DNA of 64,000 nt, taken from assembly GCA_026929865.2 (NCBI GenBank), contig CM049404.1, positions 5,189,001 through 5,253,000 on the forward strand. The letters run 5' to 3'. Position numbers and translations under genes: made by a program. Positions 47,455 through 60,511 of this stretch are shown here, one piece after another. How positions within the stretch are numbered: position 1 is the first letter of the stretch; every line of letters begins with the position of its first letter. The notes below the pieces were generated by a model that had not been told where the DNA came from, did not search any database, and was given only the letters and a program-made list of their open reading frames with translations. The DNA comes from Hyperoplus lanceolatus. Taxonomy: Eukaryota > Chordata > Actinopteri > Uranoscopiformes > Ammodytidae.

Positions 47455-47900
47455 TAAGTGTTTTTAATTGAAATCCAGGTGTTTTTCTTCAATAGTTTAC
47501 ATGGCTTGTGTCTCCAAATTATTACAGAAAATAATTATAGGCAGGACATATGACAGTTGTTTACAGAGCACAGAATTAATCAGATTTCACCTCTCAAAGT
47601 GCACCAGATTGATGCATTTAACTTTAAAAGGATAAGGTTTTCTTCTGCAGGGGCATGCCCCCAGACTCCCCCAGAAGGTCCATTCTCACCCAGCAGGATG
47701 TAAAAATCCTGTGAGAAACACCACATGTACAAACGTACTGAAAGTGAAAGTATAACCCTATGCCCTCATTTAACGGGCTGTCAAAAGAGGCTCATCCCAA
47801 ATGGGGTTCGTTTTGGTCAATTTCTTCTAGAAATTTGGTTCGCACTCGGCGCGCATACTCTTTATCAGCTCTTACCACCGGGCCTAAAAAAAATTCTAGG
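47455..47900. mobile_element. Worn relative of the CAGAGCCGGCCC hAT element
   Basis: Interior stretches match 41755-41960 in order: CAGGTGTTTTTCTTCAATAG, TGTGTCTCCAAATTATTACA, TTTAACTTTAAAAGGATAAG and GGGGCATGCCCCCAGACTCC. Ends not found. Confidence 0.6.
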
Positions 47901-49352
47901 GGAAACACTGTATATATATATACTCCAAAACGCCTCAATTAGGCTATCCTATTTCCAAAGGAACAATCCAGTGAATGTATTGCAGTTTACACATTGCTGC
48001 TATAACACAGATGGCTGCCAATTGGAGGACTATTTAAATCAAATGTTTTTGGTTGAAACTAACATAAATAAGAAAATATGTTGGAGCAAACAATTTAAAT
48101 CTGTAAGTAACATTATCTTGATAATCTGAGTTACCGTGTTGAAATTCAATGTTTGTTATGCTATGGAAATGGCTTTCTGCAATATAGACTACCTTTGCAG
48201 AATGTTATAATTCTGTATTATTTGCATTCAGAACTACAACTACCTATGTAACTGACGGTCCATTGCGACTACAAGGGCAAGTGAGCAAGTGGGTTCCATT
48301 TAAATCCCCCGCTCCTCCCCCGCCCAGTCTCCCTCCGCACTCCAAGTTCCCTCCGTGCAACGTATGCTGTTACGTCATACCAAGGGCTGAGGGTAAATGA
48401 ACGAGGGGAAGTGCAACTACTAATGGAACGCAGGGTTAGAGTGGATTGTGATTTATAAAAGGAAACAGGCGTAGGACGTGAGTGCGCACTGTTTTATAAA
48501 TCAGAATATTTTTGTTCGCACGTAGGCTACATCCTACATTTCTTCCGTACGCCAACTTCCACGTGAATCCCACGCAAAGCTTTATAAATGAGACCCCAGG
48601 AGAGTGTTAACAGACAGGAACACAATTCCTGCTACAACACTTGAGACATGTACACAGCAGCAGAGAACAGCCCTCAAAGTCAATATTCACAAACAAAGGA
48701 ACTCTAGTCAAGCCCATATTACAAGTTACCATAACCTTTTTTGAGTGATTTTAATGGTTAAAATCCCACTTTTTGTATGAACTTGTGGTAAAAGATAAGG
48801 CTCTATCTGTTCAATGTGATGTCCCAGTAAACTGACACCCATTACACTTTACAGCACTTCTTTAATAGTCTGGGTCAGTGAGGTTAAAACAATGTTTTGT
48901 CGGATGTTGCGTTCAATAAAACCCTCTGCAAAAAGCCACATACTACTTGTACTTCTACGAACACAGCCGACATCATGGCAAATAGTCTATGTGAGACAGA
49001 GTGAGACATTCAGAGTCACCATAAGCCGTAATAAGATCCCTCAACACACACCTGTGTGTGACTGAATGACTTGGAGCACCCAAAGAAACATAAGAGACTA
49101 CAGGGGACAGGCAAATGACCCATTAAGTAGTATAGGCCTATGTTTAAAAACGACCAAACATAACGGAGTAGATTCTTAAAAAAGTAGAGAAACGGGAATT
49201 GAAGGCGCAAGTAAAGGCGTAAATTAGACTGTCTGTTTAACCAGATAACTGCTTTCGCCTCCAGCGTTCTACTAAAGTATTGACGAGAAGAAGAAAAAAA
49301 GAAACTAACCTAACTTTTGTCATATTAAAAAGACGGAGGGAGCTGAGCTTAC

Positions 49353-49500
49353 CTTCGACTCAAGCCCGAAAGTCACGCATGGATATTTCCCAAAAAAATA
49401 AAAGAACTTTATCAAAGCGAGTGGCTACATTTCGGTCTCTGGTTTACTGGCAGCTCGCCATTCCGCTGCTCGCGCGATGAGAACTAGACCTGAGCCGGTT
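49353..49500 (-). promoter_or_regulatory. atp13a2: Probable atp13a2 5' untranslated first exon
   Basis: A good minus-strand donor (GTCGAAG followed by GTAAGC) ends an exon at 49353. Only short upstream frames occur in it (for example MRDFRA then stop), and the frame leading into the next known coding exon at 40686 meets a TGA, so it cannot supply the start. It is probably untranslated, with a small coding exon missed between 40690 and 49350. The outer limit is a guess. Confidence 0.4.
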
Positions 49501-49794
49501 AGACAGGTCTCTGAGCAGACCCCAAACCATGGGTTTTAAACTTTTAGGCACCGCAACTGTGGCATTCTCTCCTGCAGCCAAACGTGTCTATGTCCACAGC
49601 AGGCGTGGTACACTTTCAATATATTTCACACACTGCAGTCAGTAAAACCGAGTAAGCTTAAACAATCAATAGTCCAATATAGGCTAGTCTCAACGAAGAA
49701 ATGCGGAACAAAAGGCGTGTATCATACTGTCATCATACCCGACTTAACTGCCAGGAGCTTCACGCGATACCCTGCTACAATTTACTTTAAATTA

Positions 49795-49903
49795 AAGGTG
49801 GAGTAAGCCATTTTGGAGAATGCTTTATTTTTTATTTTGAAGAAATTGTGAAAATATATTTGTCAAAATCAGTGAGTATTTCCTCATGAACCGCTATCTG
49901 CAC

Positions 49904-49963
<60 letters not shown>

Positions 49964-50135
49964 AAAAAAAAATCCAGTGTACACATCCTATGGCTCTGTG
50001 GGCATGGTGCTAGCTACGGTGGCCCTCATTATTTACAAATATTTTATACAAGTTTATAGAGCCTAGTCTGTGTATTATCAACTCACATACCAGACCATGA
50101 ATAGATAGTTTCACTGATTTTGATAACAAGCCATT
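49795..50135. mobile_element. Palindromic TTAA-type MITE with (GT)n array
   Basis: After TTAA, AGGTGGAGTAAGCCATTTTG; the interior carries a GT array at 49906-49959 and TTTATAGAGCCTAGTCTGTG. The right end is altered. Confidence 0.75.
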
Positions 50136-50660
50136 TAACATGAAAGCATGTTAAATGGCTATGTGTGGATTCTTATTGGCAGTTCAAAATGTCTCCTTAG
50201 TTCCTTCAATGCTGTTTATTGCACTGAAAGCTGCAAAGGAAATCAACAAAAGGGTCATTTGTTCTTTCTTGATCTTAAAAAAAAGACTTAAAGTGTAGCC
50301 TAAGCCTACTTGTGAAAGAATGGCCAGAAAAAAAATCAACATTGTCATTTTGATGAGAGGTGTGTGAACATTCCTCTCCACAGCACAGTCTGAAACCAAG
50401 ACAGAACCGAATAACTGAGTCATCTGTTTTTCCATGGTGCATATGGTTGTAATGTTATCATGTGAAAGCTTATCGTGGAGAATGTCACTTTTGGGCCAAA
50501 TCACATGCTTGCTCTGTTCCCTAACTAGGTTAATCTCTAGCAAAAGTAGCAAAAAGGAAAGAAAATAAAAGTCTGAGCTCTGCACTGGGTGCCTGTTTAA
50601 AGACATAGCTAGCAGCAAGTATTGCCTCAGGTCATATTATTTTGCACACCTCTTAAAACA
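50136..50660. other. Intergenic, no gene supported
   Basis: A 144-codon minus-strand frame (50184-50618) has no recognisable domain and no splice or start context. It is probably chance. Confidence 0.4.
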
Positions 50661-50662
50661 AA

Positions 50663-50813
<151 letters not shown>

Positions 50814-50926
50814 ATTTGGCCCGTGCGCTGGCTATTATATCCCAACAAATATGACTTTATGAACCCTGAACTGTGGATTACCCGTTGAAAGTCCATGGCT
50901 TTCAGTTTCATCTTTTTATTTTTATT

Positions 50927-51103
50927 TTTTTAAGATGTTTTTTGGCATTTTTATGCTTTATTGATAGTGTAGAGACAGAGCTGAAATGGGGCAGAGAGGG
51001 GAGTGACACGCAGAGAACGACTGCAGGCTGGAATCAAACCTGGGTCCGCTGCTGGCCGAGGCCCATGGGGGGGGACGCCCTGCCAACTGAGCTAAGGGCG
51101 CCC
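50927..51103 (-). mobile_element. tRNA-derived SINE, copy 3
   Basis: Minus strand: A box TTAGCTCAGTTGGCAGGGCG, B box GGTTTGATTCC, body and tail as in 12459-12645. Confidence 0.85.
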
Positions 51104-53450
51104 CTTCAGTTTCATCTTTAACCATGCATCCATTACACAGCACAAATGTTCTGCTGTCTCTAAAAAAAGGGGAAATGGGGATGCACAGATGACTAGACAG
51201 GCATGAGACAGCCATTTGAGCTGATGCTGCGAAAGAAAACTCCATAGTATATATTAATGACTTAAGCCCAACCATTACTGAATATTTAAGGCCAATATCG
51301 ACAATTAAGAGTTTGACGCTGCTCTTATAAATATTTCTGTATTCTAATGGGTCACATGACAATGTTTACTGTGTAATGGCTGGCTTGTGATCATGGTCAT
51401 GGTGTCGAACCCAAGAGAGACTTAGGAATTGATTTTGTAGTTCCCCTTGAATTTGTGTCTTTCAATCAACTCATTGTGTTAGTCCAGTCTCACTGCCCTA
51501 ATCTCTGTAATTTCCAGCAGTGATAAGGCAGCTTTCTTATTAACCCATGGTATGCCTGACCTGAGGCAGACCACACCACAGACATAACAAATTATTGTTG
51601 AACATTTTGAAAAATCTTTAGAAAAAACATTTTCATAAGTTCCCATCACAGTTGTCATTTCAAATAATAAAGACCAAGATATGTACAGAGCCTAATAGTA
51701 GCCGCCGTGGTATTGTAGTGCTTGTATCGGCATCACGCAGTGGCAGTAACATGTGTGAGGTAACATAGATAGTTCGCTGTCAACTGTGATGATTAATAAA
51801 TAAATACGCTAGGCTACTTCGGTTTGGCCTGGTACCACCAGAGGTAAGAAGGTGAGAACATGTTTGCAGAAAGTTTGCATGGGAACAAATGTGGTGTAAA
51901 TCAGACAATGCATGTTCATTTATGATCAAACTAAGTCAGTAGCCTAAGTAAGTTAATATTTTTAAGTAGCCCAAGTACGTTTTTGGTGTGTACATTAATT
52001 ATAGGCGTATTGAATTAAGTTAAATAGCCCAATTACCTTCTCATTTGAAAGCTAGCCTACACTGTTGAGTTTATTAGTAGCTACTGTTTTTTTTTTTTTT
52101 TTACCGAACAAAGGTTAAATAGGCTACACTGTTTTGTAGCCGATGCGGGAGACCCATTGAACCTGCGGTCAGTCAACATTATCAGCTCCAGGCAATCAGC
52201 TATCTCCCTCGCCTGGTTTTGGTTTTCGGCTAACGGCTAGCACATATTGTCTGTAGCTTTAGGCTACTGTCTGTAGATTTCCCTCGAGAGTGGAGAATTG
52301 TAATAACATTCAGACACACTCACCGCGCCTCTCCATCCTGTGGTCACCTCCGCGTCACCTTTCATTCACACCATTCTAACCTAAAGCACAGACTGTCTCT
52401 AGCCACATCTAGTGGCTCTCTCAAAACAAGTTAGCTGTCAGACAGAGGCTACAAACTACAGCTGTCTACGGGAAGTCACGTTGTCCAAAATAGTCACGAG
52501 CGTGACTCATAGAACGACGTGTGGATACAAAGATGGACTGTATGTATAAAAGAGATGGAGACCACTTTTGTCTACACTCGCAGCGACGCTGAATAAAACC
52601 CGATAATTATTCTATATAGCGGATCATGTCTGAATATAACATAAGATAGGCCTAGGCCTACTTCGTCCCATTAAAGAGTTCCTATAATGTAATGTAATTA
52701 ACAAATCCTATCGGAATTATATTGATCATAGTTTTTTAATGCCATTGGCAATTATATCCTACAAATGTACTTTTACAAAGTGTGACAATTCCCAGATAAT
52801 CACACAGGCTATTGAGATGTTCCAGCTATTGCCCTAAACTATTTACTAATGCTTTAAAGCTTCACATAGGAACAATTTTCGGGCTGCCGGGTTGTGAATA
52901 CCATTGGCTTTTTATTCGCTATAGCCTACTGTAATATTAACATGAATATTGTAGAGCCCCTGTTTAAATGCTTTTCCTACACTAATTAATCATTGTCTTC
53001 TGTGAAAGGTACATCTTCTCTTCAGACTTTCACTGGATTTTCCCAACTATAACAGTATATTGACATGTTAATATAGGCCTATAGGTGCACATGTGACAAA
53101 TGCCGACAGAAATGAAAAACTTCTGCGGCCACAAAATTCCAAAGGTAGCACATGTAAAATGTTTTTCTAGGTTGACAAAAACATAGTATTCTTCATTAGC
53201 CTATATATTTCTAATAGGACTAGAACATGTTATAGAGCAGAGATGAACTTGAAGTGAAATAATAAATAAAAAAATAAATAAATAAAAAAATAAATATATA
53301 TATATATATATTATATTTATATATATTAAATTAAGTCATCCACTGTTATAACCTCAATATTACAAATTACAAAGTATATAATTATTAATCCTGTTACACA
53401 AGATGATGGCCTGCTTTATTTAACAAAATGTTTACTTCTTCTCTCCACAC
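51104..53450. other. Intergenic region without a recognised gene
   Basis: No frame with a recognisable product. AT-rich, with an (AT/TAAA)n patch at 53255-53330 and a T-run at 52087-52102. Confidence 0.5.
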
Positions 53451-53452
53451 AG

Positions 53453-53586
53453 GTTCTTAGAAGAATTAACCAAGAGCCAAATCCTCTGGGATGCATGACG
53501 GACCATGCTGGTGTACAAGCCAATTGTTAAATCCATACACATTGCAAATAACAACATTTACAGAGCAGAATATGGATGTCTGAGGA
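53453..53586 (+). other. Exon-like segment with strong splice signals
   Basis: Preceded by TTTACTTCTTCTCTCCACAC and AG, and followed by GTAAGTTT, so it looks like a 134-base plus-strand exon. No frame is open throughout with a recognised product. Could be part of a non-coding transcript, or chance. Confidence 0.25.
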
Positions 53587-53956
53587 GAACAGTAAGTTTC
53601 TCATCTTGTTATAAGAGTGAACTTACCAATATGTAAAAAACACATTTTCTTCTGTACAAACACATGATCCCAAAAGTAAAAACAATCACTCATTTGGAGA
53701 ATAGTTTATTTACAATATAAAGCGAAAAGAATGTTTACGAAAATGTACAAAAGAGTGCTCAAAGCCATCTCAAGCCCCATTTCCACCACAGGAAATCTGT
53801 CTTTTAGCCTGGACATGCAGTCCGCTCATAGAATAGGCTGTGTTCCAAATGGCATACTTTTACCCATTCTACATACTACAGCTGATCATAAAAAGTATCT
53901 AGTGAGCATGCGTGTCTTGCTTTTTATAACACATGCCAAGGCGTGTGACTGCAGTC

Positions 53957-54969
53957 CAGTGTTGGGAAAGTTCTTTTTCTACGTGAACTAGTTCAAAGTT
54001 CAGTTCACACTCTTTAAAATGAACTAGTTCAGTTCATAGTTCATAATTCAAAATTCTGAACTAAGTTCACAGTTCAAAAATGAACTAGTTCATAGTTCTT
54101 TTTTTTCAATATGTTGCTGCAGGCTGCTATTTTTCTAAATAATTGCCACTTACCATATAGAACCACAGACAGAAATTATTTCAATAACATTCAGTCCACA
54201 CTAGAAGCCAGCTGCAACTTTTACCCCTACAGTATATTCTCAAAAACATGAGGAAAAAGTTTCTGTTTGAATGGTGTTTTTAATGAAGAAGTATTCAAAC
54301 AAAAACGGTTAAGGTGCAAAAGTTTTTCCATTTTTATAATTTTCCAAACCTGGAAACAATTCACATGCAATTTCATTCAAAGAAAGCAATACTGAAAAAT
54401 ATACCAGGCAGGTTCTACTGTATAAACAAATTAGCATACAACTTAAAATAGTAAAACCCTCAAGGAGACCATTCTAAACTGCAGTATAGGGCCTACTGTT
54501 AACAACAAAGTCCAGAAGATGTGTTGACATACTTATTAACACAAACACAATCTGAGGTAGGTAACAATCATACAAAGAAGAGGTAGAACCTGAGGCTAGG
54601 TCCATGGTCTGAGTCATGGGTCTGAGTAAGCGCTGCTGCATTCATTTGTTTTTGTTTTTTTCCTGCGGTGTTTCGCATTTTGATGACGCAGCGGCGGTGC
54701 GACGCTGTGGTGGCATGTGTTGCCAGATTGGGTGTTTTTCAGCTACATATTAAGGGCTGTTTACGATGTCTTTTAGCGGGGGTTTCTATGGAAATCTGGC
54801 ACTCGATGAACGATTGAACGACTGTAAGAGCGCCGTTCACAAACGCCAGAATGAGCGCGTTCGCAAAAACGTTCATGAGGCAGAAATACATACGTTCAGT
54901 TCACCTTCGCCCCCAATATGAACGAGTTCATGAACGAACGTTCATTGAACGCGTTCAGGCACAACACTG
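53957..54969. mobile_element. hAT element (CAGTGTTGGG type), non-autonomous, 1013 bp
   Basis: CAGTGTTGGGAAAGTTCTTT at the left and GGCACAACACTG at the right, perfect 8-base duplication CTGCAGTC (53949-53956 and 54970-54977). Terminal regions are full of GAACTAGTTCA/GTTCATGAACG-like repeats. No transposase frame seen. Confidence 0.92.
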
Positions 54970-55469
54970 CTGCAGTCTGCGGGAGGCTTGGCTATCTCCA
55001 TTGACTCTCATATTGACATAAAAATGGCAACATTCACTATACTTTTAACATTTCGTGTGTGTCTTTCCAAATATAAGAGCGTAGGCTGTAAATGTTCGAA
55101 TACATATATTTTATACACAATTAGGTATACTGATATCTGCAAAAACGGAACAATAATTAAATGTATCAAAATGAAGTGATGTGCAGATACTTTTCCTTTT
55201 CCGTATGTCATTGGCCTGATTTGCAGGACCTTCCTGGGACTTCAGGCCACGATGGAAGCAGAGTCAACAATGTGCGCCGCTACATCACCAGTTGCAGTTC
55301 GAGTCCCCACAAGATTCAGCAAAACCTGTAGAACACAAAAAGAGTCATCAATTTGCGTAATGATTGTCTTCTGTTTTTCAGATGTGACAGGCATCTTGCA
55401 TACCGAAGCTTTGTAAGCTGGTGTTGGGGTTACCTTGGTAGACAGGTCAGGGGCGTCATCCCGTTGTGT

Positions 55470-55665
55470 CCTGATCCGTCTGGTCAGCACGTTGGCTGCC
55501 TGCCGCCCCTCCACTGAATGAGGAAACCTGCCTGGAGATGAGCTCCTGTTTTGATGGTCTTTCAAGCTGTGCACAGAGGTCGTCTGGGATGGAGATCTCC
55601 TTGAGTTCCTCTGTGTATCTGATGGGGTCCTCACCAGCCTCATCAGGTCACTGACAGTCTGGAAA
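55470..55665 (-). pseudogene. C-terminal exon of the THAP-like/transposase-like family, broken
   Basis: After an acceptor (ATTTTCCAG at about 55660) the minus strand reads TVSDLMRLV, then in another frame DPIRYTEELKEISIPDDLCA and QLERPSKQELISRQVSSF. I recall the pattern DDLM, DP, MDELKKIPIPxDL as the C-terminal end of the family whose N-terminal exons lie at 62060-64000. A frame change between the two pieces suggests a pseudogene. The Tc1 element at 56269-61892 separates it from the rest. Confidence 0.55.
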
Positions 55666-57857
55666 ATGTTAACATTAGTGCTGTTAATAGATTTTTTTAA
55701 AAAAAGAACAAATTAAATCTCACACTTTTCTGTAATTAATCCCGATTAATTGATCAATAAATTAATTGCGTTTAATCTAATTTTTCTATTTAAGACCGAA
55801 GCTTGTAACAGATATTTACTTGAGTAAAATCGTGGAATTAATGTAGAAATAGGACTGGGCGATATGGGATAAATATTCTTTATAGTGCTTTCCATTGGAA
55901 GAATTTGAAAACTTGCACGTGGCAAAGATTTTGCGCATTTTTAGTTATTGTTCCACATCCGTCACCACTCCCATACAATGGATCCGGCACTATCTTATTT
56001 TGAAACAAATGTGTCTTTTAACATCTTCTGTTAATCCGTCAACTGGAACACTAATAATGACTCATTACAACCACTAACTAATTGATTATCACCAACAACA
56101 AAAAAAAACTGAAGATATCAGCCTCTGATTGACGACATAACTGATATCACTTTAAATAGAGAATAGGTTTTGCTCCATAATAGTGTTTTAAAATTTACTT
56201 TACATAGACTTTTAATATAATTGTTCACAAAAACAGTGTGCACCTCCCTGGGTGCTGCCATGGACTTACAGGTGAAACTCGAAAAATTAGAATATCATGC
56301 AAAAGTTCATTTATTTCAGTAATTCAACCTAAATGGTGAAACTCATTATATAGACTCATTACATTCAAAGTGAGATATTTCAAGCCTTTGTTATAATTGT
56401 GATTATTATGGCTTACAGTTTAAGAAAACCCCAAATTCAAAATCTCAGAAAATTAGAATATAACATAAAATCAATAAAAAAAGGGGTTTTTAAATACAGA
56501 AATGTCAGCCCTCTAGAAAGTATAATCATGCATATGTGCTTGGTTTGGGCCCCTTTTGCGCAAATTATTGCCTAAATGCGGCGTGGCATGGATGCTATCA
56601 GCCTGTGGCACTGCTGAGGTGTTATGGAAGCCCAGGTTGCTTTGATAGAGGCCTTCAGCTCGTCTGTATTGTTGGGTCTGGTGTGTCTCATCTGCCTCTT
56701 GACAATACTCCATAGTTTCTCTATTGGGTTCAGGTCAGGAGAGTTGTCTGGTCAATCAACACAGTAATACCATGGTCAGTCAACCAGTTAATTGTGGTTT
56801 TGGCACTGTGGACAGGTGTCAAGTCTAGCTGGAAAAAGTAATTCAGCATCTCCATAAAGCTTGTCAACAGACAGGAGCATGAAGTGCTCTAAAATCTCCT
56901 GGTAGACAGCTGTGGTGACTTTGGACTTGATAACACAGTGGACCAACACCATCAGATGACATGGTGCCTCAAATCATCACTGACTGTTGAAACTTGACAG
57001 TGGTCTTCAAGCCCCTTGGATTTTGTGCCCCTCCACTCTTCCTCTAGACTGTGGGACCTTGATTTCCAAATGAAACACAACATTTAATTTGGATCAGTGA
57101 TGATTTGAGGCATCATGTCATCTGCTGCTGTTAGTCCACTGTGTTATCAAGTCCAAAGTCACCACAGCCATCTACCAGAAGATTTTAGAGCACTTCATGC
57201 TTCTGTCTGTTGACAAGCTTTATGGTGATGACAATTTCCATTTCTAGCTAGACTTGGCACCTGCCCACGGTACCATAAACCACTGGTAACTGGTTGACTG
57301 ACCATGGTATTACTGTGCATGAATGGCCAGACAACTCTCCTGACCTGAACTCTATAGAGAAACTATGGACTATTGTCAAGAGGAAGATGATACACACTAG
57401 ACCCAACAATACAGAGGAGCTGAAGGCCACTATCAAAGCAACATGGGCTTCCATAACACCTCAGCAGTGCCACAGACTGATATGCAAAAGGGGCCCAAAC
57501 CAAGTACTTCATATATATGCATTATTATACTTTCTAGAGGGCTGACATTTCTGTATTTAAAAAACTTTTTTTTATTGATTTTATGTAATATTATAATTTT
57601 CTGAGATTTTGAATTTGGGGTTTTTATAAACTGTAAGACATAATATCATCATCATCATCTTTATTGTCAGACTCAGGGTCCATAAAAAGAACACACAAAA
57701 CATAAAAAAAAACACCCCACAGATACGGACATTTTCATAAAAGACATTCATACCAATACCTCCACGTTGGTGACTGGTAACAAATTGTACTGTTGCTGGG
57801 ATTAGTCAGCACAACAACAATGCAATTCTGTGACGTATTAAGGCGACAGATACATTT

Positions 57858-60500
57858 TTACATCAGGTTCCTCAACAATGCTCTGAAAGTGCTGACACCT
57901 GCATTACAAAACAGGGCACTAGCACTAAAGCACCTAGGCCTCCTCAGTAGAATCCTGAAGCAGTCATTATAAGCAACCTGTAGCTTCTGTAGACTGGCCA
58001 TTTTAAACTTTGCCCATAGGGCTGCAGTGTACAGTGGAGTACAGTATGCTTTAAAAAGTTGGATTTTTACTTTTTCAGAGCACATATGGAATGTTCTTGT
58101 CAACATATTAGCTTGGGCATATAGCATGCGACACTGTCTATAAATCATCATCATCATCATACATCTGATCTGTCATGTAGTGACCCAGGTATTTTGTTTT
58201 CCTCCCAACACTTGTCCTGACAGATAGAAATCTGGAAAGCACAATTCTTTGTCCCCTTTGGTTCTGCATATCATAACAATACTTTTTTTTAGCATTGTAT
58301 TGCACATCATATTTCATCCCATAATCAGAACAAATTTTCAGTAGCTGCTGAAAACCAGCACTGCTGGGAGAGAGAATGGCCAAGTCATCAGCATACATGA
58401 CATGATTTACAAGAGTGTTACCAATCATACAACCAGTTTGGCATTCATTTAGTTGCTGAGATAATTCATCCATGTACAAGTTAAAAAGAGCAGGAGAAAG
58501 TAACCCCCCCTGACGCACTCCATTACTTACACCAAAGGGAGTAGAGACACAGTCACCCCGTTTAACATGCATTCTCTGTTTAGAATACCAGTAGGTCAGA
58601 ATTCTTATAATACTATCAGGTGCACCCTTTTGCTTCAACTTGTTAAAAAGCTTAAAATGATTAACTCTGTCAAATGCCTTAGAGGCATCAATAAAACCAA
58701 TTAGAACAGAGGAATTCTGCCTCATATATGTATGTGTAGTCTCCTTCACGGCATAAATAAACAACTCTGTACCAAGCTTTGCTTTGAAACCAAACTGATT
58801 TTGACTAGTGCTCAGATATTGGTTAAGGCGATCAAGTAAAATCTTCTCCAGGATTTTTGACACTACACTGGCTAAGGCTATTGGCCTATAGTTATCCATA
58901 CTGCCAATCTTGCCTGCCTTGTCCTTGATGACTGCCGACATAGAACTAGGCAGCGGTCCATGTGTCATGAGGCCAGTAAAACATATGGCAAGCAGTGCTG
59001 CAACCTTAGGGGTTGCAAACTTGAGGTGTTCTGCTGTGATGTAATCAGAGCCACTCGCTTTATTATCAGTTAACTGTTTTATTGCATGATGTACTTCACT
59101 GAAAGTAATTACTGTGTTGTAAATATTGCTCACTTAATACAGATCACTCTTAACACAGTTGAATAAGGCAGAGTAGTGTTTCCTCCACAGCTCAGCTATA
59201 TTATCACCCCCAGCAACTCCCTTTATGACATCAGGAAGTGATGTGTTTGACCTATTCAGAGCTCTCACCTCCTTCCAGAAGCCAGTGATGTTGTTACATA
59301 GAAGCTTGTCAGCTATAGCATCTGCTCTCATGACCTGTTCATGCTTATCAATGTAACGGATAGCATATTTGTATCTAGCATTAGTAAGCTTTTTATGCTC
59401 CAGGACAGGTCCATTTCTAGGTCTGCCTGCCTGTACCCATGCCATAAAGGCCTCCTTAGCTTCTGCATGGTGAGCTGCTACAAATCTATTCCATCCTGAC
59501 TTGATTGTATTAGGCTTTCCAGTATGCCTACAGTATGGCTTACTGGCCTCATACATAGCTTCCACAACACAGTCATACATATCACAAAGGGCTTTACCAT
59601 GGGAGATGTCCTGACAGCCCACATCTGAACACATAATAGCATCCCAGGGTATACTTAGATTACTTAAAACTGCATCAGTTGTCATGTAATATGATAAAAG
59701 GTCATGATCAGTGAGTTTTGACCAGTCCAGATTGGCCCCGCGGCCACCATTCACCTCATGAGTCAACTCAGGAAGGCTTTCAATCTTAAATGTCATGACA
59801 AATGGCACATGATCAGCCATGGTCATCCCATATAAGATTTCCATGGATTGTAAAGCTGCATGGGCATCAGCAGTGCTGATGCAGTGATCAAGCCAAGATG
59901 TTGAGTGCCAAGCCTCACTTATATTAGAATAACTGTTTGCAGGTAAGAGCAGTTGACTAGACAACATGAGATTATTATCATCACAAAATTGTAACATGTG
60001 CTTGGCAAATAAAGACCGACTATCTGACAGGTCTACACACAAGCTTGCAAATTGATTCTCCTGAATGAAGGAATTTAAAAACCCAAGCCTATCCATATAA
60101 ATATCTTCATTCTGTGGACACTCATAAGGTGTATATGCATTGAGGATAACAAGCTCTTTATTTCCAAGCTTCAGCTCTATAGCAATACACCAATCAACAT
60201 GAGTCCTTATAACCTTGATTGCAGAGTCCAACTTTTTGTGCCATAAAATGGCTACACCCCCTGCTATCCGTCCTCTCACTATTCCCATAGTAAGGTCCAG
60301 TGTGGATTCCCCAGCACCATGGAAATTGTCATTAAAAGAGTTCAATTTTCCCAAATCCTGTTTGGATAAAAAAAAGTTTCCTGTAGGCATAAGATGTCAC
60401 ACGTTTGCAGCAGATCATCCACTACACTCCGTCGTGCCATGTCTTCTGCGCTACTGCCAACGCGCAGCCCCCTACAGTTGTAAGACGCAACACATATATC
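57858..60500 (-). pseudogene. LINE ORF2: endonuclease and reverse transcriptase, broken
   Basis: Frame starts MDICVASYNCRGLRVGSSAE at 60500 with the endonuclease motif LQET. It shifts at a T-run (60368-60375), where eight T are present and nine would keep the frame. The endonuclease then continues (GGVAILWHKK, LNAYTPYECP, SWLDHCISTADAH, MADHVPFV) to a TAA stop at 59131-59133 and on in the same frame into the RT: NYRPIALASVVSKILEKILL, FIDASKAFD, NGVRQGGLLSPALFNLYMDE and catalytic MYADDLAIL. A (GAT)n run near 58138-58160 shifts the frame before the C-terminal end (IYRQCRMLYAQANMLTR). Three breaks in all; otherwise well preserved. Confidence 0.85.
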
Positions 60501-60511
60501 CATAGCGAATG

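Larger units (their letters stand above)
40722..48596. mobile_element. Harbinger-like transposon ends enclosing a 7.9 kb pile of insertions
   Basis: Left end GGGCCTCATTTATAAACGTG and right end CTTTATAAATGAGACCC are the two ends of a common fish element, flanked by CAG on both sides (40719-40721 and 48597-48599), a 3-base duplication as in PIF/Harbinger. Inside lie a hAT element, a 373 bp element, a large inverted repeat with a LINE and a worn hAT relic. No transposase was found. It is possible that the two ends belong to two separate elements. Confidence 0.6.

Noticed and set aside
50184-50618. 144-codon minus-strand frame
   Set aside because: No recognisable domain; low-complexity Leu/Phe stretches typical of AT-rich chance frames.
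55242-55643. 133-codon minus-strand frame as one gene
   Set aside because: The family-like peptide is in a different frame over most of this stretch; better read as a broken C-terminal exon.
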